Shown here: positions 25,101 through 36,944 of the stretch, in pieces
How positions within the stretch are numbered: position 1 is the stretch's first letter
How the letters are laid out: each line of letters begins with the position of its first letter
DNA from: Cercis canadensis
Taxonomy: Eukaryota > Streptophyta > Magnoliopsida > Fabales > Fabaceae
Assembly: GCA_003255065.1 (NCBI GenBank)
Contig: QAOA01007971.1
Location: 568,370-632,369 of the forward strand
DNA: 64,000 bases
Direction: 5' to 3'
The notes under the pieces: model-generated
What the model was told of the DNA's origin: nothing
The model's database searches: none
Seen by the model: the letters and a program-made list of their open reading frames with translations, nothing else
Program-made: the position numbers and the translations under genes

Positions 25101-25580
25101 AAGCCCTGGTACCTCAGCTTAGCCGACACGTCAGCTTCCAAAGTAGGACCCACCAGTCCCTCACCTCTGGGCCCAGCACTCATCTCCCCGCTCAACGCCC
25201 GGTCCTTCTCATTTGCATCACCCATTGGCAGAACGCCACGTGGAGACATGAACGGTGGAAAAGCAACAAGGAAAAGCTTGTTCCCATCAACTCCATTGCC
25301 GCAACGTGTTACACCCAGAGAGGCTAGTAAGGTGGCCCACCCGCGGACCCCGCGGCCCTCGTTCCTCCAATCACCGGCCATGTTCTTCCGCAATAAGGAG
25401 AGCCACGTCAGCACCCGCGACAGATCTCGAGAATCGTTCCTGCCGTTTTTGAAGTTCTATAGGAGGCCGTACGACGAGATGATTTACAGGTCAAAGATGC
25501 GGCCCCCACTCGGTGGCCTCATCTCCATCGTCTCCCCACAGCTCAGACGACGCCACGTTTCAGTATCTCAACGCTTCTAA
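22114..25580 (+). CDS. Sec14-like CRAL-TRIO domain protein (seven exons)
   Basis: Predicted phosphatidylinositol/lipid-transfer type protein of the plant Sec14 superfamily, likely cytosolic or membrane-associated. Exons: 22114-22209, 22419-22536, 22871-22959, 23068-23114, 23237-23325, 23814-23947, 24891-25580. All phases agree and give 420 residues. Residues 1-70 form the helical CRAL-TRIO N part ([20 protein letters not shown], then CLSWRES). Residues about 75-245 are the lipid-binding CRAL-TRIO fold, including [30 protein letters not shown] and [23 protein letters not shown] followed by VRPFLD. The last exon adds about 180 Ser/Pro/Arg-rich, probably disordered residues ending in a basic tail. 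Intron 2 ends in a poly-A run containing an N right before the acceptor, so the acceptor lacks a pyrimidine tract as assembled. Confidence 0.88.
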
Positions 25581-27916
25581 ACAAGAAACGACAACGCTAT
25601 CAACGGCGCTTACTTTTTTCGACCCTTTTTCTTCAAGTACATATATATTTTCAATTGACTAATGAGTCCACGACATGACATTAATCACTGCACAATAATT
25701 CATTAATTATTTCCTCATTCCAAGTTTCCCCGTGTGTTCGATTTCTTTGTCAACAATATCAAGAAAAACGACGACGTGCTAGGCGGGGTGTGAAACGGCG
25801 TGCAGCATTTTTATTTTCTGTGTTGAAGCTTCGGAAGGTTTTTGTAATTGAAGTCCTGGGAAGAAGGCAGCGTGGTCGAAACGGCGAACCGTGCATCGGA
25901 AATCAGATGGGTGGGAAATAGGATTTTTAGACCAAGATATACAAAAGCGTTGAAAATGAAACGACAAGGTTGAAGTTTGTAATAATTTTTTTTCTGGGTT
26001 TCTTTTTCGGGGTGTGAAAACTGGGAGTTTATTTATTTTTGGGTTGTAGAATCTGTTGGACCAACTTGGTTGGACTTTGTTTATAATAAGGAAACAAAGA
26101 ACGAGTTTGAAAACTCTTACATTGTACTGTTCTTGCTCGTTGCATTTGTTAGTTCTCTACAATAGTTTATGCTCAATTTGGGTTCAACGATGTGAGAGTT
26201 GGTAGGAATATGTGTCGGGTTTTGTTGTCTGAGAAGTCAAACTCAGAGGGGATCTTCTATTATAATACTGAAACTTGAGCTTTGAGCTCCAATCAATGTT
26301 ATATATCTTACTTTTTATTTTTATTTTTTATATATCTTTTAATTAGAGTTTCTTTTGAATGACTTAACCATACATCAATAAAATTTTGTGAAATAAGTTG
26401 ATAATCTATGCTTTTAATAGTATCTCCCTTAGTGATAAAAATCAGGTTTAATTTTTATTAGTTGATACTCGTAAGAGGTTGAAGATGACAAAATTTAAAT
26501 ATTATTATTTGATCTCAACATTTTTTAAATATTACTTTTTAATCTTAATTTTATAAATTTATTTTTATTTATACATTTATAAATTGCACTATAGCCTAAA
26601 TTAATCACATTATGTGTATAAAGCGTATATTTTAAAAGTTTAAAAAGGTATTTCTTACGTTTTTTAAGTTTTGAGGGTAAACTCATAAGACATAGTTTAA
26701 GGGAGTTTTTTAAAATTTTCCCATAAAATTTTGTGAAATAAGTTGATAATCTATGCTTTTAATAGTATCTCCCTTAGTCATAAAAATCAGGTTTAATTTT
26801 TATTTTTTTCTATTTTTTTGACGCATTGAACTTCTAAATAACTTGAACAAATTTCGTCTTTTATGAAATAAAAAGTGGTGAATTTACTATTTCTCTTAAC
26901 CTGTGTTTTGGGAATTGAGAAATAGAAATAGATAGGCTGTTGTCGTATATTGGGGATTGGGGTTTCTTGTCGTATACAAGGTGTCGTTTAGGCATCAAGG
27001 TTCTGTTGCTCGAAGTGAGATGATGTGAGCAAAAATGGGTCCATTTGCAAGGACCCATTACTGGTTTCACGTCTCCCTAATCTGGGATTTGGAGTTTAGC
27101 CCGGTATTCAGCTTTAATGTGGACAAACTCAGGCAGTGGTTTCGTACTAGCACTGTTAGTATATTTGGATTATGTTCTTTGTTTGGTAATGGGTTTGAAA
27201 GTGTCGTTTTGCCTTTGGGGTTTTTAAGGGTTCCAAGGGTATAAGGACAGAGAGGATTTGAGATGGGTCAGTGGGAACTAGTGGTTATTCTTGAAGTTAA
27301 GAAAATGTGGTCATTTTCAACAGTGTCAAGTGTCAACTCGTCTATGAAACTACAGTAGATGGATTTACTTGTCTGTGATCAGGGTTACAGTCAGCGTTTA
27401 TGTAGCTGCCTCAAACCTATCATGAAAATTAAATGGTTAAGTCAGAAGACTCAGAACTCAGAAGCATTATTGTTTTAGATGAGCATTGAGGAAGCTTGAC
27501 ATTTGAGTTTCAGGTTCCAAGATCTTCTTCATAATAAGCCAGTGAAGCAACAGCCCATTATGGCTTGAGCTCCAAACATCATTTGCCTAATTGTAGATAG
27601 ATCTTTAATTTCCCTTCACCCCCTATTGAATACTTAATCTTTGAGCACTATAAATTAGATCTGATCCCAAATCCCAAATTTAAATGTTAAGATGCTATTA
27701 TGAGAAATAGCATCTAAAGTCATCCGTAAGTATTTGCACTTTATAGGATAAAAATTGCTAAGTATGTTGTTACTTTCTTGGTAATAGTTTTCAAATAAAC
27801 ATGTCATTTTTTTTTTAATGTTCAAATCATTAAATTCATGAGCATAGGATCTCTATAAAGTCTCATACAATAAACAATCTAAATACATGCTCATGGGTGA
27901 TTCTATAGATTAGCAG
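25581..27916. other. Convergent spacer between Sec14 gene and glucanase
   Basis: This includes the presumed 3' UTRs. An approximately 85-bp direct repeat (about 26378-26462 and 26722-26806) lies in AT-rich DNA. Frames at 25779-25967, 26861-27070 and 27035-27244 show no family features. Confidence 0.5.
26378..26806. repeat. Short direct repeat pair of about 85 bp
   Basis: 26378-26462 and 26722-26806 share ATAAAATTTTGTGAAATAAG and continue to AATCAGGTTTAATTTTTATT with one base change noticed. They are separated by about 260 bp of unrelated AT-rich sequence. No N is present, so this is not the contig-join pattern seen elsewhere. Confidence 0.75.
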
Positions 27917-29667
27917 TCAATTCCAGATTGGGTATACTTGAGTTAAATCATCATTGAAGGTTCCAAAACTTGCTCCAACCGGGTCAGATTTCTTATCCTC
28001 ATTGAACATAGAGTATATATAAACTTCCATGTAATCTCCCTGCCTTGGAGTCCTTCCAACAGTTATCACATGATGCCTCAAGTTCCTATTATAAATTTCG
28101 GCATTTTTAACACTAGTATAGGGCTCATTACCCTTCGTTGGCCACCCTGTCTCAGAAACCACAACTCTCACACCCCCTTTTCCCACAACCTTCTCAGTTG
28201 CAGCCACAAATGCATCCACCATAGCATCAAAAAGGTTATAGTACTTGTACTCTCCATCTATAACAACAGCCTCTTTTGATTGAAACAGAGCATATTCCAT
28301 TGCTATTTTCTGTGGCTCACTCACAAGGGCATAGTAAGGATAAACATTTAGCATGAGTGGAGACCCAATATTGTACAAAAAATTTGACACATTGCCCATA
28401 ATGGTAGAAACACTTTGCCCAAATTGGCCTGTCGAAGGAGGGTAAGATTGGCCTAGAACTGTTGGAGATACCACAGTTGTGACCTTGATATAATCTGGTA
28501 CCTTAGCTGAAATTAGTGCTTGATGGATGTTTGTCATTGCTGGTGTGACTAAGGAGGCTAAGTTGCCGGGAATGGCCTCGATTCCGACTGCGATGTACCG
28601 GAATCTGATGCTGCTATTGTGGCTTGTAACAAAGGGTGTTATGTGATCATGGACCCAAGCATTGGCAGCTTGTTGGCTTGAAGCTACTGTAGGGATTTCA
28701 GCATTTGTGACACTAACTGTTACAACCAAATTGGTACCACTGAATGCTTCTAAAACTTCAACATCTGCATCAAGAAATCGGACAATTGGGATTTTGTAGT
28801 TCATGTCTTTTTCAAGGAAATCAGCTACTCGGACAGGGGAAGGGAGATTCTCTCCATTTCTTCCATAACTGATCCCAACATCGGCATCTGCAAAATTAAT
28901 GTTATGTGCTCATTGTTTGGTGCAAGTGCAATAATGCTCAAATTAATGCATTTTACAAACATACAAATCAACTTACAAGACATCAATACAAATCAACAAT
29001 TGCGCTATATAGAGCATTGGGATTCATCAACGAGAGGAGGGTTCAAGAAATTATGATAGTAAAATAATGGCTTAATTACAATTTTAGTCATTTTATTTAA
29101 AAAAAGTGAATGATTTGGTCCCTCTTTAAAAATGAAGGATTTAACCCCGCTATTTTGACAAAAGTTATAATTTTGGTCACTCATGTTAAAAAATAAACGT
29201 AAATGCTAATGTGGCAACATGAAATTATTATTTTAATATGATTTAACCCAAAGGACCAAAACTAACCTTAGGAAAAAAAAAAAAAAAACTCTCATTTTTT
29301 CCAATTTATAGGTCTAGATCAAGGCTTAAAGGTCTTGAAATCAAAATCATACTGATCAAAGGCAAGATTTATGTTTTGAAACTCCTCCACAAAATTTTAG
29401 CTCGATCCAACAGACTCTGGATTACCCATTTTTTGGCAGTTTTCATCAAATTGGTGACCCAGAGTTATTTACCGTTTGATTGAGCTAAAATTTTGTGGAG
29501 ATGTTCCAAATAACAAATAATACACTGAAATCCCTAATTCATCCATGCAGATACAATTTTTATTTTAAAAAATAAAATAAAATTATAGAATAACAAAACT
29601 CACGAGTTGCTATTGAGTACTGGAAAACAGTTGCCATGATCCAAATTGCCAGAACCTCCTTCATCAT
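27917..29667 (-). CDS. Glucan endo-1,3-beta-glucosidase, GH17 (two exons)
   Basis: Secreted beta-1,3-glucanase of glycoside hydrolase family 17 (PR-2 type), expected to hydrolyse callose or fungal glucan in the wall. Exon 1 (29604-29667) encodes the signal peptide MMKEVLAIWIMATVFQYSIA; exon 2 is 27917-28887. Total 344 residues, typical for forms without a CBM43 tail. Exon 2 starts DVGISYGRNGENLPSP, the canonical mature N-terminus. Catalytic residues by family rule are the acid/base Glu near 125 in RYIAVGIEAIP and the nucleophile Glu near 267 in VVVSETGWPT; LNVYPYYALVSEP and NLFDAMVDAF are also typical. Oddity: the nearly invariant Asn before the acid/base Glu (AVGNE) is Ile here. The large intron in the signal region is standard for the family and carries a foldback repeat at 29073-29545. 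Confidence 0.9.
29073..29545. mobile_element. Foldback element relative inside the glucanase intron
   Basis: This begins GGCTTAATTACAATTTTAGTC, the family terminus also seen at 15504 and 59966. Internally, CCACAAAATTTTAGCTCGAT and its inverted partner GAGCTAAAATTTTGTGGAG flank a short loop, as in the complete copy. The right end is less clear. It lies in intron 1 of the GH17 gene. Confidence 0.6.
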
Positions 29668-31287
29668 ATTTGCTTCTTCCTTATGATCCTAATTTCAACC
29701 CCAAGAGCTGAGCAGAAATCCAAGAGGCTCTTGAAAATTGAAATCCCCTCTACGCATTTGTGCTGCTTATATTATAGAAAGGAAAATAAATTATTGACTT
29801 TCTGACATTTAATTACCAGATGATAATATTAATTACCTGCCTTATCTGTTGCTTTCACAAAAGTATCCTTATTAAAGGGATCCTATTAAAAATGGGTAGC
29901 TAGCTGGATATATAACAATGCTTTATCTTTCCATGAAAGGGCATGCATGATCTTACTTTTTGTATTTTTTTTTTTCTTACGTTACTTCATTAATTATCCT
30001 TGATTCACTTAATTGGCTTCCTATCAGATTGATCTCTTTTATACATTAGGCAGAAAGATTCTAAATGGGAAAGGGTATTGACATTCTTAATTGTCTGTTT
30101 ATACTTTCTTTTAACTAATTATATATTTGTATCTATTCATCTTTTTTTTTTTTGGTTTTATCTATTCATCTTATTATATGTTGTACATGAAACATACTTT
30201 TAAAGGACTAGTAGTACACTTTTCTTTGATCTGGCATAATAAATTTGAAGGGCTAATAATACAAGAAACATAATTCTAATGAAACTTTATTGTTGTTGGT
30301 TGAATCTTTTATTAAAAGAGTGGAGTTATGTTAGTAATATTATTTATACACTACAATTTAATACCACATTTTTCAATTGAATTCACTCAATTTTTTTAAA
30401 ATAGTCTATATTTAATTAGGGTCCACTGTGATAAAAAATAATATAAAATTGTAATGCATGAGTAACATTTTTAAAGCGTATAATTATTGTTGAGATATNT
30501 AAAGGACTAGTAGTACACTTTTCTTTGATCTGGCATAATAAATTTGAAGGGCTAATAATACAAGAAACATAATTCTAATGAAACTTTATTGTTGTTGGTT
30601 GAATCTTTTATTAAAAGAGTGGAGTTATGTTAGTAATATTATTTATACACTACAATTTAATACCACATTTTTCAATTGAATTCACTCAATTTTTTTAAAA
30701 TAGTCTATATTTAATTAGGGTCCACTGTGATAAAAAATAATATAAAATTGTAATGCATGAGTAACATTTTTAAAGCGTATAATTATTGTTGAGATATATG
30801 ATAGGTAAGTTTTTAATTACAAATTAAGTATCATTTATTACTCTAGAAGGGCATTTAAAACGAATTATTTATAACAAGAAACATTATCTCTAAAGTGTAA
30901 GGATATACTTCAGAGGATTCAAATACATATATACTTTCTTATCATATCTAAATGAATTTAATTAGTTAAGAATAACTCTCTCCGAAAATTATGTACATAA
31001 GTTAGAGAAGAAAAAAAAAAGAAAAGGAGGGAAATTCCAACTTTTTTGAGAACCATTAAAAGCGCTTATTGGGTGTAACCTATTAGGTGAGATGGTTATA
31101 GATTAGTAACTTTTTTATTTCTTGGGAGGATAATTTTAATAAATTTAAATTTTTTTATATCACAAGAACTATAAGAGAAACATAAAAAAACAATACAAAT
31201 TAGATATCATTTGTTATTTGGAAGGAGTATACCCACTAAATTTTTTTAATGAATTATATTTTTTCTTCTTGTTACTTAAATGGTTTA
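29668..31287. other. Spacer upstream of the glucanase, with an N-joined duplicate
   Basis: This is presumably the glucanase promoter, followed by AT-rich DNA. It contains the paired 298-bp blocks at 30201-30498 and 30500-30797. No gene is recognised. Confidence 0.5.
30201..30797. repeat. Two 298-bp direct copies joined by a single N
   Basis: 30201-30498 and 30500-30797 match along their whole equal length, with no difference noticed by eye. They abut the N at 30499. Two contig ends that overlap but were not merged explain this better than a biological duplication. Confidence 0.92.
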
Positions 31288-32699
31288 GATTAATTAATCC
31301 CTTATCTGTTCCAGTGGGAGAATGTATGCAAAGCCCAAGCAGTAAGGTGGGTTGGGCATTCACCACACACGCGAAGTTAATGCAGCTTTCATGATGAAAG
31401 TTGGGTGGGGGAAGCTCCAGTTTCACATTTTGTTGCAGCTAATGGTGATTGGGACTAGGAAGTGTTATACTCCTTACTGCCAACCCAAGTCTATCGTTGT
31501 ATAGCTAGCTTCCATTAAACCGCCGGCGATGCATGACGGAGAGGATGTGCTTGCTTGGAATTTATCTCATGATGGGGATTTTACTGTGAAATATGCTTAA
31601 TAACAGCCTAGTGGAGGAAGATGGTTCACAGTCTCCAGATGTTTACAAGAGTGTGTGGCATTGGGGAGGGTCCACAGAGGATTAGAACTTTTCTATCTCT
31701 GACTCTACAAGACAACCTTCTTACTAATGCAGCCAGACACCATAGGCATATGGTTGATACGCCTATCTGTTCTCGGTGTGGGAAGGAAGCTAAGACAGTC
31801 CTTCATGCCTTGCGCGACTGTGATCGAGTTACTCTAGTTTGGTACAGGCTAGTTAAGACTGCAAGGTGGCCGAGTTTCTTTTCCCTGAGCTTGCGGGATT
31901 GGGTGGATAGTAATTTAAGGAGCAGTGGGGTCAAGTTGGTGCAGATTGGCCCATTGTGTGTTTGGGATAGTAGTTCATGCGATTCGGCAAATGAATTCAT
32001 TTTTGCTCGTGGAGTTCATGATACAAGCCATCTGGTGTTTCGTATTTGGGGTCGTGCTAGGGAGTTTAAAGATTGCCAAAAGGCTTGTGACCAGCTTCTC
32101 CATCCTTGTGCTCGCTCTAGAACGCTAATAGGTTGGAGTTTCCCTAATGCGGGTTGGTGCAAGGTGAATACAGATGGTTCAGTTAAGTCAAATCCTTTCT
32201 CTGCTGCTTGTGGTGGCATCATTCGTAATGATACAGGGACTTTTATGGCAGGTTTTATGGCTAACCTGGGTCAGTGCTCCATAACTACTGCTGAGCTGTG
32301 GGCGGTGGTGCATGGGTTACGTTTAGCATGGGAGTTAGGTGTGAAGAAGGTAGTAGTGGAATCGGAATCTATCAGTGCTTTGCAACTCATTCGTTCCTCA
32401 CATAACAGGATCCATCATTGTCAAGGAATTCTGGGAGAAATCAGAGAGCTGTGTATCCGCGACTGGGAAGTGCTTCTAAACCACTGTTATAGGTAAAGCA
32501 ATAGGTGTGCAGATAAACTAGCTAATGAGGGGCCATTTGGGAGCTGTTGAAGCCATTGCTTTCATGGAGCCTCACTCCTGCTTGAGAGATGTTTTGCATG
32601 AGGATTTTATGGGTTTGGCTCAGGAGAGAGCCATTGTCTCTGGTTTGTAGTTTTCTTTCTGGGTGCGAGTTCACCGGAAAAAAAGGATTAATTAATCCC
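31288..32699 (+). mobile_element. 5'-truncated LINE (L1-type) with 14-bp target site duplication
   Basis: The direct repeat GATTAATTAATCCC flanks the element at 31288-31301 and 32686-32699, and the 3' end has a short A tract just before the right copy. The body (31302-32685) is the 3' part of an L1-like ORF2. It has the end of the reverse transcriptase (NAAFMMKVGWG-like frame near 31378), a zinc-knuckle-like zf-RVT segment and an RNase H domain. The ordinary mode of insertion (target-primed reverse transcription) explains the truncation and the duplication. Reading frames upstream of 31621 and after 32496 contain stops, so the copy is not mobile. Confidence 0.88.
31621..32496 (+). pseudogene. 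LINE ORF2 C-terminal fragment: zf-RVT plus RNase H
   Basis: An open frame of 291 codons within the truncated LINE. The zf-RVT segment reads ICSRCGKEAKTVLHALRDC. The RNase H domain begins near WCKVNTDGS, continues through ACGGIIRNDTG and TAELWAVVHGLRLAWELGVK, and reaches VVVESES. The first Asp and the Glu of the usual catalytic set are present; the position often Asp in VxxDS is Glu here. After the stop, a shifted frame (NRCADKLANEG) is the family's usual continuation, so the frame is broken. The ATG used is internal and not a real start. Confidence 0.8.
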
Positions 32700-32751
32700 C
32701 AAATATATGAGACTTGGTGATAAATACATAAATAACTAATGATATAGTATT

Positions 32752-33162
32752 TGTTAGCCATCGTCTCTTAAGAGATTAAGATGACCCAAGAGATATTTAT
32801 TTATCACTAATAATAGATATTTATTTATTAAATAATTAGTGAATGTTTATTCACGAACAAGATATATTTATCTATCAGATAATTATTCGATAATTAGCTA
32901 GTTGTGAGAAGATACAGTTATTTTGAAATAACTGTTAAAGAGTTTATCTTCTTGATGAAAGAAAAATATTACAAATAGTTATTTGATAGTGTCCTTAACT
33001 TAGCCTATAAATAATTTGTGATACTCTATCAATATAAAGCATAAGGAAAAAAGACATAGACTATAAATATTCTCTTAATTCTTTTAAATACTACTACGCA
33101 TTAATGGCCGGAGGTCAATAATTCTGCAATAAAATTTATGTGTATTGATTATATTTCTTTCA
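32752..33162 (+). repeat. Left LTR of the copia fossil
   Basis: This matches 36134-36489, starts TGTTAGCCAT, and is preceded by the target duplication GTATT. Confidence 0.85.
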
Positions 33163-36133
33163 TTTAATATCAAAGCTTGTTAATACCTCTGCCTTTTTGC
33201 ATCTGTTGTGCCAATAACTATATGTGCTTTCATTCAATGGCTTCTTTTGTCTTTGGCTTTTATATTTTATTGCAAGGATTTAGTCTTTAGTTTCCATTTT
33301 ACTAATGCTTTTAATGGCTGTTTGGTTTTTGTCATATGATAATTAATTAAAATATTCTCTCTTGCTGGTCTTTGGATTTCGTTTGACTCTTGATAATGAT
33401 TTGATAAAATATTTGTATCTCTCTTGATATGCTTGGTGGTCATGCTTCATAACTTTTTATACATGCTGTATGCATGTTCTCGGTTCTCAACCTATGAGCA
33501 TATGAGACTATTATATTCTATTAAATGAAACCATTAACTAAGCCTATTTGGTTTACGTGGCTCTTTGCTTAATTCTTATCCTCTCATGTTGTTATTGAGT
33601 TGTCATATATGTGTTTATTTAGCATGTTATGACAGAAAAATGAGGATTTGTATGTTGCGCTTAAGGCAAATTGTATATGTTAATAAATTAGATATTATTA
33701 AAAGGTTTAATTATCATATTCTTATGAGTAGCCATAACATCTTAAGTTTATGATGATGTATGACATTAGTCACATAAGGAATTAGTGATTGGTAAAGACA
33801 AATGGTATCAAATAGGATGCAATTAACTAATGAAAATAGTTACTTGGTCCCATAAGAAAGTGATTATTTTGGTGAGTTAATTGGAGTAAGATAATGGATA
33901 AGGCATTGAGATAGAATTCTTTCCTATACTCACAGGCGTGGAATATTTTGTTTTGATGCTATGTCCATTAGTCTTGTTGTTAAAGTTTGTAGAAATTCGA
34001 TGCATGTTTTGCGACATCTACCCACATGAAGGTTAGAATTTATTTATTATTGGATTGTTATTAGATAATTCAATTGTAAAATAATTTTGCCTCATAATAT
34101 TTATGTATGTTTTTCCTTGATACCTAGAATTTTTCCTAAAATAGTTGAAGCTAGAAATGTTAAGTTTATTGAGGATCATGAAGTTATTGGGAGTGAAAAT
34201 TCTCAAAATGTGGTATTTGAGGAAACAAGGGAACCCATCTATTGTACCTTCGTGTATAATAGATTTAATTCCTATTCAACTAACCTTCATAATGCTATTG
34301 AATAACAATTCGTTCAATCACCACCTAATGAGAACTTGACACATGAAGAACCTGCTAATATAGAACCCACTGAACAAGAAACAGTGGAACTAAGAAGATC
34401 TTCAAGAATGAGAAAGCCAGCAATTTCTAGTGATTACATTACATACCTCTAAGAAGTTGGATGTAGGACCTAAAAATGATCCAAATTCGTTTTCACAAGT
34501 TATGAGTGAAGTAAATTTTATACTATGGTATAATGCCATGAAAGAGGAAATAGAATCTATGGCTAAGAACCAAGTCTGGGACCTTGTCGAATTACCAAAA
34601 AGGACATCCATTGTAGGATGCAAATAGGTCTATAAGACTAAGAAAGATTCTTTTGGTAATATTGAAAGATATAAAGTAAAACTTGTGACCTAAAAGTTTC
34701 ACTCAAAAGGAAGACATTGATTATCATGAAACCTTTTCTCCAGTTTCATAGAAGGATTCATTTAGGATAAATATGGCCTTAGTAGCTCATCTTGATTTAG
34801 AATTATATCAAATGAATGTGAAAACAACATTTCTAAATGGAGAACTTGAGGAGGAGGTGTACATGCACCAACTTGAAGGTTTTGAAAGTCAAGAGGGTAG
34901 TCACATGATTTACAAATTAAAAAAATCTATATATGGACTAAAGCAAACATTCCGCCAGTGGTATACAAAGTTTCACAACGTTGTTCTCTCTTATGATTTT
35001 GTAGAGAAAATTGTTGATCAATGTATATACCTTAAAATTAGTGGGAGCAAATTCATATACTTAGTTCTATATGTTGATGACATTCTACTTGCAAGCAGTG
35101 ACCTTGGACTTTTGCGAGAGACAAAACTATTTCTTTGTCAGAACTTTGAAATGAAGGATATGGGTGAAGCCTCTTATGTCATTAGCATAGAGATTCATAG
35201 AAATAGATTCCTAAGGACATTGTGACTATCTCAAAAAAGCTTAAATTGAAAACGTTCTAGGAAGATTTATGAAGAATGATTGTTCATTTGGAAGTGATTG
35301 TATATTCAGATTCCGATCATGGTAGATATGTAGACACCTTAAGATCTACTTCAAGATACATTTTTCTCCTAGATGGAGGTGTTGTATCTTGGGAAAGCAA
35401 AAAAGCAAGGTCTTGTTACATCATCTACAATGGAAGCTGAATTTATTGCGTGATATGAAGCTACATCACAAGCAATATGGTTAAAGAATTTCATATCTAG
35501 CCTGAAAATTGTTGATTCTATTGAAAGACTACTAAAGATTTATTGTGATAATTTGGTTGCAATATTCTTTATGAAGAATAACAAGATTAGAGGTCAAACC
35601 AAGCATATCAACATTAAGTATTTGATGATCAAAGAAAAGGTCAAAGACCGTATTGTTGTTATTGAGCATATAAGCACTAAATTGATGACTATTGATCCTT
35701 TGACTGAAGGCATGCTGACTAAAGACTTTAAAGATCATGTGGATCATATGGAACTTGCTAACCCAAATTAGACATTTTGTTTTTCTTTGACATCTTTGGT
35801 TATTATGTTTATTTATTATAGACATAAAATTTATGTGCACATTAAGATTTTCATGAATAAAGTTTGATTTGTTTGAATCAATAAAATTGGACCTAGAATG
35901 AGCTCATAATGAGTGATTCATACAGTTAGATACTTATTTGAAAATAATCAAACATTGTAATACATGGAAGAAAGTGTTTGCTATGTTGAGCATAACTGTC
36001 ATGATTTATTGAGAATTTTTAAGTGAGTATTTTGCCATAACTAGCTAAAGTGACATAAAGAAAATTTGGTCAAACTAAGATTTGTCACAAAAAGGGAATT
36101 ATCTCATAAAGTCACATGGGCCAAGTGGAAGAA

Positions 36134-36489
36134 TGTTAGCCATGTCTCTTAAGAGACTAAGATGACCCACTAAAGAGATATTTATCTATCAAATAATTAG
36201 AGGATATTTATTCACTAATAGGATATATTTATCTATCAGATAATTATTCGATAATTAGTTAGTTGTAGGAAGAGACAATTATTAACTATTAAAGAGTTAG
36301 TCTCTCTAATGAAAGGAAACTATTACAGATAATTATTTGATAGGGTTTTTAGCTAGTCTATAAATAGCTTGTGAGACTCTATCAGAATAAGGAATAAGAA
36401 AAATACATAGGCTAAAATACTCTCCATCAATAGGTAGAAGTTAGTAATTCTGCAATAAAATTTACGTGTATCAATTTTAATTTCTTACA
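36134..36489 (+). repeat. Right LTR of the copia fossil
   Basis: This matches the left LTR and is preceded by a purine-rich stretch (AAGTGGAAGAA) fitting a polypurine tract. It is followed by GTATT. It ends about 455 bp before the dihydroorotase start codon. Confidence 0.85.
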
Positions 36490-36944
36490 GTATTTAGTAT
36501 TTACCATTTCTCGATGTCCCTTTAATGCCCATCTGAAGTTTATTCTCTCTGAATCTAGAAAGCAATTGGTCAGGTCGCTGTTGATTAGTGGATTTAAATA
36601 TTTAAACGAGGGAAAAAAGAAGAAGAAAGGACTATAGAGCCGAACCTTAATCAGTGAGATTGAGCTATATATCTCTTTTGCCGCCGCCGCCATAACCGCC
36701 ACTACATATCTCTGAGAAGATTCCGACAATAACATAGTTAGCTCACGGAAAATAAGGTCCGGAAATTTTCTTACTTTTTCTAATTACTTTTCTTTCATTC
36801 ATTTTTGTTCTTGGTTTTTCAATTCTCCTGGTTTTAGAATCTTCCAACCCTTAATTTGTTCCTCTTCTAGTTCTAGTGTAGGTTTTGAAGTTGTTATTGG
36901 AAAAGTTTCAAGAGCCTAAGTGCATTCAGCTTAAAGGACCAAAG

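Larger units (their letters stand above)
32752..36489 (+). mobile_element. Broken Ty1/copia LTR retrotransposon (fossil)
   Basis: The LTRs lie at about 32752-33162 and 36134-36489. Both begin TGTTAGCCAT and end in CA, and a 5-bp target duplication GTATT sits directly outside them (32747-32751 and 36490-36494). Recognisable parts in copia order are reverse transcriptase (about 34430-35225, with YVDDILLAS) and RNase H (about 35330-35760). No gag or integrase was recognised in the first kilobase after the left LTR. The LTRs differ by many substitutions and small length changes, so the insertion is old. It is broken in many places and cannot be active. Confidence 0.88.

Noticed and set aside
25085-25414. 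Antisense frame of 109 codons
   Set aside because: It is the shadow of the GC-rich last exon of the Sec14 gene.
31621-32496. Possibility of a domesticated host RNase H gene
   Set aside because: The flanking 14-bp target duplication, upstream reverse-transcriptase remnants and stop-interrupted ends show a LINE fragment, not a host gene.
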